From Acanthamoeba lenticulata (lineage: Eukaryota; Discosea; Longamoebia; Acanthamoebidae): a stretch of 17,534 nucleotides of DNA. A program made the position numbers and the translations under genes. The stretch spans positions 1 through 17,534 of the forward strand of contig NAVB01000329.1 of NCBI GenBank assembly GCA_002179805.1, given 5' to 3'. The first letter of the stretch is position 1, and each line of letters begins with the position of its first letter. The notes beneath the pieces are model-generated. The model did not search any database. It was not told where the DNA came from and worked only from the letters and a program-made list of their open reading frames with translations. Below, piece after piece: positions 8,192-16,665 of the stretch.

Positions 8192-11100
8192 CTACTCGAA
8201 CAAGCCGAACCCATCATCGTCATTGGCTTGTTCGGGCTCCTCCTCGTTGTTGTTGTCGCCGTCGGTCGTCTGGGAAGACGAGGAGGTCGCTTCGTTGAGG
8301 AGCCTGAGGGTCACTTGGTCGTTAATGTAGTAGAGCGAGACCGCGAGGTAGTATCGACGGCTTTCGGTCTGCAGGCCCACAAACGCGGGCCCGTGGTGGT
8401 GGCCGTTGCACGAGAAGGCCAGCTCGCCCTTCTTCAGGTCCAGATGCACGCCTGCCGTGTCCCAGCCGCGCGCCCTTGTCAGCAGCGCATAAGAAGAAGA
8501 GGAAGAAGAGGAGCTGTCCACGATGTCTACGATGCGGTGATCGCGGCGGCAGCGGTACCGATGAGGTCGCCCGAGACAAAGGGCGTGCCGTAGGTTCCGC
8601 CGGCCAAGCCAGCGTGCACTCGCGCATTGTTTGGCTGCGAACTAAAGCCCCACCCGTCCTCGTCTCCCTGCACGCCGATCGGCGTTAGCGCAGGTGCTCC
8701 ATTTCCTTCCTTCGAGGCTTTCTGCTCAGCCTGTCTTGCGAATGCGGGCGCGCACCAGACGTTGGCTCGTGGTGCCGTCGCGTGGCCAGCCCTCCTTCAC
8801 GATCCCTGTGACGCGAGCACGTGATTGGAATTCCAGTTATTTGCGGTATGCAAGGATGATGCTATGAGTGCATGTGTGTGTATGGCGTGCCGATCACGAT
8901 CGAGCGGCTGGCGTTGCGGTCCACGTGCACGTAGGCCGACGTCAGATCTGGACTAAAGGGCATGCAGGCTATGACCGACGACCTGCCCCCGCCCGCGGCT
9001 CGGCATCAAAACGCGAAAGCGAAAGAAAAAGAGCGAAGCCGGGGAAGGGGGGGGGTACGTTACCAGACGGAGGAGGGGCCTTGGTGCGTGACGGTGAGCT
9101 CGTTTTGCGTGAGCTTCAGCTCAGTTCCTTTCTTGGCTGCGCTCCACCGCGTCACTCCTGTTGATGGTGTTGATGGTGTTCTTGATGTTAATGATGTCAT
9201 CGTGCGCGTGTGTGCGCAAGACGCGGGGGAGGTGACGTACCCGTGCGCGGCGTCATCCGGAGCGCCTTGTGGGGCGGAGAGTCCAATGCGGTGGGCTCTA
9301 TGCCCTGCTGCGTCGTGGTCGACGCGTTTGTCGTCGTGGAACCGTCGTGTTCGCCAAACACGTTGCGCTTCTTATCGGGTCGCTGATCGTTGAAATAAGA
9401 AATTCAATCATCAAAAAAATTAAAAAAAAATATGAAATGAAATCTATGAATAAATTATAATTATATTAGGAAAGAGGAGAGAACCGTGTCTTGGCCGAAG
9501 CGGCAGAAGAAACTGTGGCGATAGGCCTCGAACAAAAGGTCACGCACGACCGGGAGGCGGACCAAGCGCTGGTTGTGCTCGACGTCTGTCACGAGACGCG
9601 CGCTCGGCAGGAACGGGAATCGCACGTAGAGCAGCAGTCGGCTCAGCAGGTCGTCAGCCGACTCGCCCTCCCCCTCGAGGAGGCGTTGCTGGTTATGATC
9701 CACGTAGGCGATGACCGCCGCCAGGACGTCCTCCTCGTAGGCTACCGCCTTGTCGCTCTTGATCAGCTCCACGAAGGTGGACAGCGGCAGCACGTTCAGC
9801 TGGCCCTGTTCAATGCACCAAATTCCACAAATATTCATCGATTTAAACAATTTAAATAAAAATAAAGAATTTTTCCAGAATTTATGAAACTACAATAAAA
9901 TGAATGGAGAAATGGACGCACCGAGGCGTGGAGGACTGGGAAGCGAGAGGCGAGCTGCTCGGCGCACAGCCGCTCGAGCTCACGACACTGATACTCGTGG
10001 GCCACGCCCAGGAGGCGGGCGATCTCGTCGGCTTCACTGGCGCCGTCGCTTCGTTCTTTGCCTTTACCCTCCTCTCCCTCGTCGTCATGGCGCTGCGTGT
10101 GCCGGTCGACGCAGCTGAGCTGGAACAGGTGGATGCCGCATCGCTCCTTGAGGCCCTCCACTTCGTAGCGGTGCGCCGCGGCCAGCACCTGAAGAATACA
10201 ATCAATAAATAAATAAATAAATAAAACAAATAATAATTAGAATTTTAGGGCACGTTACGTTGAGCACGCGCTCGGGCGCGACCGCGATTCTGCCGGTGTA
10301 GATGTAGGCCAGGACGGCCCGGAACGCGGCCTCGTCCTGCTCGTCATCGAGCACCAGCTCCAAGGCGCGCCGCTTTGCGCTGCTGCTGCCCTCGTTTTCG
10401 CTGAGCCGCTGCAGGGCAGCGGCCAGCACGGGCGAGGCGCTGGACAGGACCAGCCTGTGGGCTGCGTGGCCGACCCGATGGTGAGAAGAGGCGCGCGACA
10501 GGGCCGGGGGTTCGGCGCGGGGCCTTACCAGGAATGCGTTGCGACGAGGACAGGACGAGGACGACGTCGCTCAGCGTCTCGCTCTCCAGGAGCTGCGCCA
10601 TGTTGGCCTGGAGATGGGCGCCAAAGGCCGCGGGCTCGAAGAGCACAACGAGCTCGCGCATCTTTTGCTGCGCGCGCTCGTCGGCCTTTATGCTGCACAC
10701 ACACACACACGCAAGTACGCACGCACGATCAACAAAGTTTGCAACATCCACCCGCCTCGGTGCGGGTATGCGAGCGAGCCTCGTACCGCTGCTTGATGAG
10801 CTCGTTCAGGTCACGCACCGTTTTTGGGCGCTTCATACCCGCCATGAAGGAAGATAATGATGTGAGCGGCTATGCACACCAGTGGATGAGGAGGAAGAGA
10901 GCAGGCAGGCAGGAAGCAGCGGCGCTGGGGGTTAGAGGAGCATCATACGCATCCGTCGTCGTAGTATCGGTCCGTGGCACGCTGCACCACAAGAGAGGAG
11001 GCAAGTGAGCAGCCGCTCGTTTGCAAGGACTGGTGCCAGCCTTGAGGGGGGGGGTTGCACACCTGCAGGGACCAGCCCTCGGCAAGGAGGTACCACTGGG

Positions 11101-11241
11101 CTGTACGGTCTTCGCACTGGCAGATGGTCTGGGGCAGAGCAATCGCTTTAAAAACAAACAAAACGAAACAAATAAGGGCCATGTGCAAACCTTGAAGGCA
11201 AACACGAGTTCTTGCTGTTTGTTGTCCATCAGGCTTGCCAT
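8192..11241 (-). CDS. BTB-BACK-SPRY domain protein
   Basis: Probable adaptor of a Cullin-3 ubiquitin ligase, with SPRY as the likely substrate-binding module. Exons (minus): 11241-11191, 11116-11063, 10981-10949, 10869-10787, 10692-10529, 10461-10259, 10188-9922, 9805-9485, 9382-9241, 9136-9064, 8982-8891, 8805-8756, 8667-8559 and 8451-8192 (633 aa). BTB runs about residues 110-215 (ETLSDVVLVLSS, PAHRLVLSSASPVLAAAL, VLAYIYTGRIAV). An acidic insert follows (DDEGEEGKGKERSDG), then BACK at 290-392 (LPLSTFVELIKSD, VLAAVIAYVDHN). SPRY runs about 445-615 (YVHVDRNASRSIVIG, DGWGFSSQPN, GDLIGVHLDLKKGELAFSCN, YYLAVSLYYINDQVTL), with an acidic tail. The intron at 8806-8890 appears to be GC-AG. The first three exons may instead be a separate gene of about 47 aa ending in a TGA right after exon 3; the BTB start would then be 10845. 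Confidence 0.8.
9383..9484 (-). other. Strongly A/T-rich intron of the BTB gene
   Basis: This 102 bp intron is dominated by A and T (runs such as aaaaaaattaaaaaaaaat near 9413-9431) between GC-rich exons. The introns at 9806-9921 and 10189-10258 share the bias; the last carries an (AATA)n tract at about 10203-10222. The donor is GTTCTC and the acceptor GATCAG. Confidence 0.65.
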
Positions 11242-11414
11242 CCTTGGGTGAACCGAAAACAGCCAAATGAATATTACAAATGAATTTTATTTTCTTTCTT
11301 TCTGAAGAGAAAAATTTGTAAAGAGGAACATTTCAAATCGACGTTGCTTGATCCAAAAGGTTCGATCGCCCCTAAGATAGCTGGTGTTGTTCCAAGGTCA
11401 AGAAGGCGGCTGTC
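11242..11414. promoter_or_regulatory. Divergent promoter, BTB-SPRY / NECAP-like genes
   Basis: This 173 bp gap lies between two outward-facing start codons. Its left part is A/T-rich (11265-11330, with aattttattttctttctttct), the right part mixed. The size matches the other head-to-head gaps here, which argues that BTB transcription begins upstream of 11241 and not just above 10845. Confidence 0.45.
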
Positions 11415-13390
11415 ATGTTCAAACGAGTATCCAAACACAAGAAGAAAGCCAAAACGAAGGAGTTCGCCGCGGTGCCTCCCCCCTTGGCCGACCTGCGCCC
11501 AGCGCAGAAGCAAGCGTCGCTGGGCATTGAGGAAAAGCTGCTCCACCTTTGGCGTACACCTATTACAGAGCTGCCAGTCTACAAGGACGTTCCTCGTACG
11601 CTCCTACAGGCTAAGCTTCGTGAGGAAGAAAACGATTGGGTTTTAATCGTTTCAACACGCAGGGCTCATCCGACGAATAGAGGTGGTCATAAACGAGCCA
11701 ACAGAGCTCCAGGTCCAAACCGAAGTTGTCGAAGATGAGCCGCAAAAGGAGACGTTCGCAGTTTGGCTCAACACCAACCTGCCTCAAGACGTAGACGACC
11801 GGTTCAGGTGCGTGTTCTTTTGATCTCACGTTTCGTAGAGTTGTCCATCCAACCCTTCTTCGCCGATCCAGAGCGCGCACTTGGTGCGACCAGTGGCGTC
11901 TGGTCACGCTCTCAGTCGCCATGGACAGCGGGTCGGCCCTCTCTCCACGTGGCTCGCACGTGCCTTTCGTGGACGTTCGCGAGAATGATAGCCTCCTCTT
12001 CTCGGTGCCCATCTCGCAAATCTTCACCGTCTGCGACTCGACGCGCTACTTTGTCCTCCAGTCTGTTGTCGGTACAGCTGCCCCAATCCTCGTCTTCTTG
12101 AAACGTTCTTGCTCGCAAGAGAAGCTCATACAGTGAAAAGGCGACCGAGAGGACTTTGCCGGGCTGGCCTTCAACCAGCGGGACGAGAGCACGGCCTTTC
12201 TCGCAGCGCTGGAGGAGTTCGGCCGCAAGCGCGACGAACTTCAGCGGACGCTTGGGCTCTCGGGGGAGATCCAGGCTCCACCCTCGGTCGATCACGCCAC
12301 CATTCGCTTCCTCGAGAAAGTTGGCGTCTCCCAGCGCGACCTTGGCGTACGTCTTCTTGATCGTAGTCATCGTCATCATCACCATCATCAGCTTGACTGA
12401 CATGTCGACGCTGTGTAGGACCCAGAGGTGGCCAACATGCTGTTCAAGTCGGCCGAGCACTTCCTCAAGGACGCCTACAACGAAAAGAAGACCGAGCCGG
12501 CTCAGGAGCTGAACCAGCTTGAGGTCATCCAGCAGGTCGTGTTGCAGGTAGCTCGCCGGCTCGAAGGCTCGGCACGCCTGGAGCAGATCAAGGCCGGCCT
12601 GGCGGCTATGGTCAGCGACGGCTACCAGAAGGACATGGAGCTCCTCATGGGCTCCCTCTTCACCAACGTACAACTACACACACCAACCACATGAGGCGAA
12701 ATATGACTCACGTCGATGCTTGGGGCTGGGGATGGTTGGTTGGCACGCAGTCAATCGGGCTGGACTCGAAGACGGCACGGGTGTTCAAGATGATCAACCA
12801 GAGCGTGATCTTCATCCCCATCATCCTCCTCAAGACCGAAATCACCAAGAACCACGTCATGACCAAGGTACCTGGTGCTTGTGTTATGGGTTATGCATCG
12901 ACGACCTGAGCACCAACTGGCGGGGCGATGGGGCGCTTCGACGACCAGGACGACACGACCCAGGACGGCTGGAAGATCAGGATCGTTATCGATGCCGGCA
13001 CAGTGTCCGTCACGCACATTCGAAAGGAACTGCCTTTGGGTATGTACTCTCTTCCTCCCTTTGGAGCCCGGATGACATCGTCTCTTCTCGTCTCTCACAC
13101 GGTGCACTGCTATTATCGACAGTCTCGGTGAAGCCCGACGAGAAGCAGTTCTGGTTCCGGTGGGAGCTCAACATGGTCTTTGATCGGTACGCCTCATCAA
13201 GGCTCTTGTATATCTTTTTTCCTGCAGCGAATGAAGGAAGCTGATGGTGATGATGACCTGTAGGGAAATGCGGGACCTGCTGAGCACGTCTATGCGGATC
13301 ACGGAGCTCTACTTGGGCGAAGGTCTCAATCCGACCCTGCGTGACACTCTACGCACAATCCTCAACAACGGCGACATGCGCATCGAGTGA
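11415..13390 (+). CDS. NECAP-like (PHear domain) protein with uncharacterised C-terminal region
   Basis: Exons: 11415-11595, 11663-11807, 11872-12071, 12141-12346, 12419-12667, 12751-12867, 12949-13039, 13123-13186 and 13264-13390 (459 aa). The N-terminus is lysine-rich (FKRVSKHKKKAKTK). Residues about 105-205 follow the NECAP pattern: FRARTW, SLLFSVPISQ, VCDSTRYFVLQSV, GLAFNQRDESTAFLAALEEF, parallel to the DSSRYFV and FIGIGF parts of clathrin-adaptor-binding NECAPs. A role in clathrin-coat endocytosis is therefore plausible. The C-terminal half (MINQSVIFIPIILLKTEITK, DGWKIRIVIDAGTVSVTHIR, FWFRWELNMVFDREMRDLL) belongs to no family I can name and lacks the WxxF tail of animal NECAPs. The exon 7 acceptor could be 12963 instead of 12948, in the same frame. 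Gene structure is firm, function tentative. Confidence 0.75.
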
Positions 13391-13750
13391 TAGCTCCTTC
13401 CAACTTCTGCATCATCGTCAACTCTTTCGTCGCTTCAGCACTAGAGCGCCAGGTCGTCGGCCAGGGCAAGACTCCCGCTGGCGTTCGGTCGTCGTCATCA
13501 CCATCATTCTCCAGCGCCAACATCGTCACCAAAAGGAGCTTTTGGTGATGGGTGGTGGACGCTCATCATGCTTCGTGTAGATAGTACTGCCAGTCATTAA
13601 TTTGTAACCTCTTTCATCAGCAAGGGATGTGGATTGGTTTGTTGGGTTGTGTTTGTTTTGTTGTTGTTGTTATGTGTATTTGGATTTTTTGATCGAGTAT
13701 CGAGGGGGACACGCCCCAAAAACGCCCTCGTGGGCGATCAAGCCCACAAG

Positions 13751-13785
13751 AACAGAACAGAACAGAACAGAACAGAACAGAACAG
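13751..13785. repeat. (AACAG)7 pentanucleotide microsatellite
   Basis: Seven perfect copies of AACAG in the intergenic 3' region, immediately followed by CAGCTG. Likely polymorphic in length between strains. Confidence 0.95.
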
Positions 13786-13827
13786 CAGCTGTCCATCCAA
13801 GAGGCTGCTCTTGTGCTGCAAGTTCTT

Positions 13828-13846
13828 GAAGAAGAAGAAGAAGAAG
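13828..13846. repeat. (GAA)6 trinucleotide repeat
   Basis: A short perfect GAA repeat in the same 3' region, about 65 bp before the Tim17 stop codon. Non-coding in the model given here. Confidence 0.8.
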
Positions 13847-13912
13847 AGTCTGTGGAAGAGCAGGCAAAAACGATAGTGATAGAGGAGGAAGCAAGAATGA
13901 AGACGGTAGACC

Positions 13913-14747
13913 TCAAGAATGTTCCTTCTTCTCAGTGCTCCAGTCCTCATCCTCCCAGGCGGGCGGTGGCTGGTAGAGATCGCCGAAATCTTCCTCCTTG
14001 GTCTCGTCCCCAAACTCGCTGAACGTCTGTTCCTCCAAGGCCGGCTGGGTGTCTTGCTTCTTACTGAAGAAGTCGAAGATGCTGCTCTTCTCCTTCACCT
14101 CGAGCACGTCCTCGGCCGGGGGTGGCGGCACATAAGCAGCCATCTGCGGCTCAGCAGGAGATTGTCGGGAGATGACGAAGACGATGCCCTCAATGAGCGC
14201 CAGCAGGGCGCCACCAACCACACCACTCTTAAGAGATCCCTTCCACCCGGCTGTGCAGAGAGCGCACGACGAAAAATCGATTACGAAAGGCTCGTGTAAC
14301 AAATCGAAGCAGATTACGTACTTCGCGCAGCGAGGACAGCGCCAGTCGCGGCGCCGGACATGATGGAGTTCTTGAAGTCTTCCTTTCCTCGCAAGTAAGC
14401 GAAGGTGCAATCGAAGCTAGAGTACAAGCCACCCCAAACCGCGAAGCTGCCACCCAGACTCGGGGCCTTTGTTCGGACTGCCGTGAAGGAGGAGGCAATT
14501 CGCATCCCCTGCACGAACGGGTCTCATCTTAGCGATTCTGCGAAATCGAGCAATTCTGCGACGGATGCCGAGCAATGACGCTGCGGTGCTCCTTGATTGT
14601 TGTGTAATGAATGGGACGTACCCGAGGCGCCTGTGGCCAACCCATGATGACACCATGCCAAAGACTGCCGCCAATCGCGCCCATAGCAAAGGCACTGCCA
14701 CAGTCTGTGACGATGCGGGCAGGGCAGGGATCTCGGAGGGCGTCCAT
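13913..14747 (-). CDS. TIM17: Mitochondrial inner-membrane translocase subunit Tim17
   Basis: Core channel subunit of the TIM23 complex, which imports presequence-bearing proteins. Exons: 14747-14622, 14508-14322 and 14250-13913 (216 aa). The start [20 protein letters not shown] gives the Tim17-specific N-terminus. [39 protein letters not shown] and [12 protein letters not shown] are the diagnostic Tim17 motifs, carrying GxxxG-type membrane helices. Beyond the last helix an acidic, proline-rich extension of about 80 residues ([15 protein letters not shown], then [15 protein letters not shown]) makes it longer than most Tim17 proteins of about 140-180 aa. Both introns have GTACGT donors. The gene lies downstream of the methyltransferase on the same strand with a 161 bp gap. 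Confidence 0.95.
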
Positions 14748-14908
14748 GAAGTATGTGTAGGTGTGTCACCGAAGATGTATGAGAGATGGGAGCGTGAAAA
14801 ACAAAAAAATGTGCGCTGATGCGCGATCAATAGCCCCGGCCGTGCGTTACAGCCTTCCGGGAAATTTGTCGACGCGCCTTCCGTCGTCCACTTCGGGCCG
14901 CAGGCGCG
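14748..14908 (-). promoter_or_regulatory. Tim17 promoter / methyltransferase 3' UTR
   Basis: 161 bp between the methyltransferase stop and the Tim17 start. The only notable element is a short A-rich run (aaaaacaaaaaaatg at 14797-14811). No TATA or CCAAT motif is convincing. Confidence 0.35.
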
Positions 14909-16577
14909 TCAGGCCTGTCGTCGCCGGAAGCGCCAGATCATCTTGGCCTCGTCCCAGTGATCGACGAACTCGAACTTGCGCGTGTCCTCGAACGTCTGCA
15001 CGAGCTCCTCGCGGCACCGCGTGAACTTGGGCGACAGCCCGCCCGGCGGCATGTAGGCCGCCACCATGCTGCCCGGCCTGGTCCACTCTGGATGGCGTCA
15101 TTGATTGGCGACATCACGTCAGTCAGCATCTCGGCGACATGTTGTTTCAAAGTTGTTGTTGTCGTTGTTGAAGCCGTAATGGACGGTGTATGCAACGCAC
15201 CGGCGAGCCCCTCAAGGAAGTGGCTAGAGTAGACGCGGAGCATGACCGCCCGCTTGGGCGGGTCGAGGATGACGCTGTCAAAGAGCGACGGCATCACGCC
15301 CGAGTTGCGATACTTGGCAAAGTGTTGGAAGAGCGTTTGCGATTTGTTGAGCTGCACGTCGAGCGTGGCCAGCGTGAGCCGCTGCGCGATGGCCGGATCG
15401 TCCAGTTTTGGGCTCCACGGGTTGCGTCGGACGAGGCTCTGCACCGCCGAATATTTCTGAACACAGACAAAGTGAGCATGCATCATCCCCACCATTGTCA
15501 TCATCATCATCATCATCTTCACCGTCATCATCGTCGTCATCAGCGCTTATACCTCGAATGCGATCACACGCTCAGCGCCCAACTCGAGCGCCTCCTGCGT
15601 GGCATAGCCGAGGCCGAAGAAGAGGTCGAGTGTGACATGGCCCATCTTCACCTCGGCCGCGCGGGCCAGCTCCTTGGAGAAGTCCGTCGTCGTGGCGAAG
15701 CCGCTGGTTCGGTGCATCTGGCCGTGGGGCAACAGGAACGCGAAAGGCACACTCGAATGTGAGCAAAAAAAAATTGGCCAGAACAACAACGGCGAGCGCG
15801 GACTGACCTTGAGGTCAGACATGTATAAAAGGGACCCCTTGCACTCGCTCTCGACCCCGTAGATGTCCAGGACCTTGCCCTCTCGGGTGTGGCGCCGTTG
15901 CGCCTCCTCGGCGAGGTTCCTGGCCTGCGCGCCCGGGGGCCGCTCCTCTTCTGGGCCGTCGTTGTTTGCATTTTCCTCCTCCTGGCCGGCTTCGGCTGCT
16001 TTCATGGCCTCCTCGCGCTGGGCCGTCTCGAAGGGCTCGCTCAGTGCAAATGCCGACCCGTCGGGTGCCGAGAAGATGAGCTGGTTGAAGCTGAGCCGTT
16101 CGCCCTGGCCCGGCGACAGACCACTGTCAGAGCTCACTCAAGACTCGAGTCAAAGGCCCTCATATGGGTGAAAACGGTGGCCGTACAGTGGGATGGCGCT
16201 GGAGCATGACCTCGTAGGAGACGTTTTCCTTGAGGGCCTGCAGCATCACGCGCATCGGGATCGCGTGGCCCCTGCCCGCCCGCGTGTGAGCACAATGGCT
16301 ACACGATGCCACATGCGCATACGTACTTCCAGGAGGGCCGCGGCAGGAGCGTGGTCGAATCAAACGCGAACTGCTCCTCGCGCTTGTGGAAGTCCACCGG
16401 AGCAGCGACCACGGTGGCCGGCTGTGGCGGTGGCTGCGCCGGGGATGAGCCCGCTGCCTGTCCCGATTGCAGCGGAAACAGTCCGGCGTCCAAGTGCTCG
16501 CCCTGGAGCCTGTGCCGGGCTCGCAGCAGCGAGATGGCTGTCGATCGCGAGAGGATGAACTGCCGCGCGTTGCTCAT
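14909..16577 (-). CDS. SAM-dependent methyltransferase, archaeal COG2521-like
   Basis: Exons: 16577-16323, 16237-16187, 16104-15808, 15717-15553, 15456-15201 and 15087-14909 (400 aa, canonical GT-AG and consistent phases). The catalytic part begins at MHRTSGF (202), an entry motif of archaeal COG2521 methyltransferases. It continues with motif I DLFFGLGYATQEALELGAER (232-251), the acidic ribose-binding end VIAFEK, the family-specific NPWS (268-271), and motif IV ILDPPKR (319-325). COG2521 members are predicted RNA or protein methyltransferases; the substrate is unknown. Residues 130-180 are acidic and charged (GQEEENANNDGPEEERPP), probably a flexible linker. The start at 16577 is the only ATG near the head-to-head neighbour. 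The N-terminal 85 residues look disordered in the middle (SSPAQPPPQPATVV). The terminal strand region (EEWTRPGSM-type junction) is less conserved than the core. Confidence 0.78.
15480..15541 (-). repeat. (CAT)n triplet repeat in methyltransferase intron 4
   Basis: CAT and CGT triplets make up most of the intron between exons 4 and 5, including six or more CAT units in a row at about 15499-15516. It lies between the GTATAA donor and the TTCAG acceptor, so it is not translated in the model. Confidence 0.75.
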
Positions 16578-16665
16578 CGATCGAGTTGTGCGTTTTTGTT
16601 ATGTTTTCTTTTGTCTTTTTCTTTTTCTTTTTGAATCAAAACACTCAATCCATTCACGTCGGAAG
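16578..16665. promoter_or_regulatory. 88 bp bidirectional promoter, methyltransferase / uL30m
   Basis: The shortest head-to-head gap in the window. The uL30m side is T-rich (tttttctttttctttttg, about 16616-16633), i.e. a pyrimidine tract just upstream of the uL30m start, which may mark its transcription start region. Confidence 0.5.

Larger units (their letters stand above)
13391..13912. terminator. Convergent 3' region (NECAP-like / Tim17) with microsatellites
   Basis: 522 bp between opposing stop codons with no ORF I can support. It holds G/T-rich sequence (about 13625-13675), seven tandem AACAG units (13751-13785) and six GAA units (about 13828-13846). No clear AATAAA is visible on either strand. 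It probably contains both 3' UTRs; short ORFs here are repeat-driven and rejected. Confidence 0.5.

Noticed and set aside
10695..10712. CA repeats here and at 1551-1635 and 7057-7105 as possible telomere-like or transposon remnants
   Set aside because: Simple dinucleotide microsatellites inside introns, with no flanking duplications or terminal inverted repeats.
11596..11662. A 23 bp intron directly before the exon at 11663
   Set aside because: Too short and wrong phase; the donor GTACGC at 11596 gives a 67 bp intron with correct phase.
11912..12673. 253-residue minus-strand ORF opposite the NECAP-like gene
   Set aside because: Antisense shadow of GC-rich codons; the plus strand has consistent splice sites and recognisable motifs.
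13629..13894. Short ORFs on both strands in the AACAG/GAA region
   Set aside because: Their products are repeat-encoded and overlap each other on both strands; no family signal.
16105..16186. Acceptor at 16124 (CTCTGACAG) in the methyltransferase
   Set aside because: Attractive pyrimidine context but it shifts the frame; the acceptor ending at 16105 keeps phase 0.
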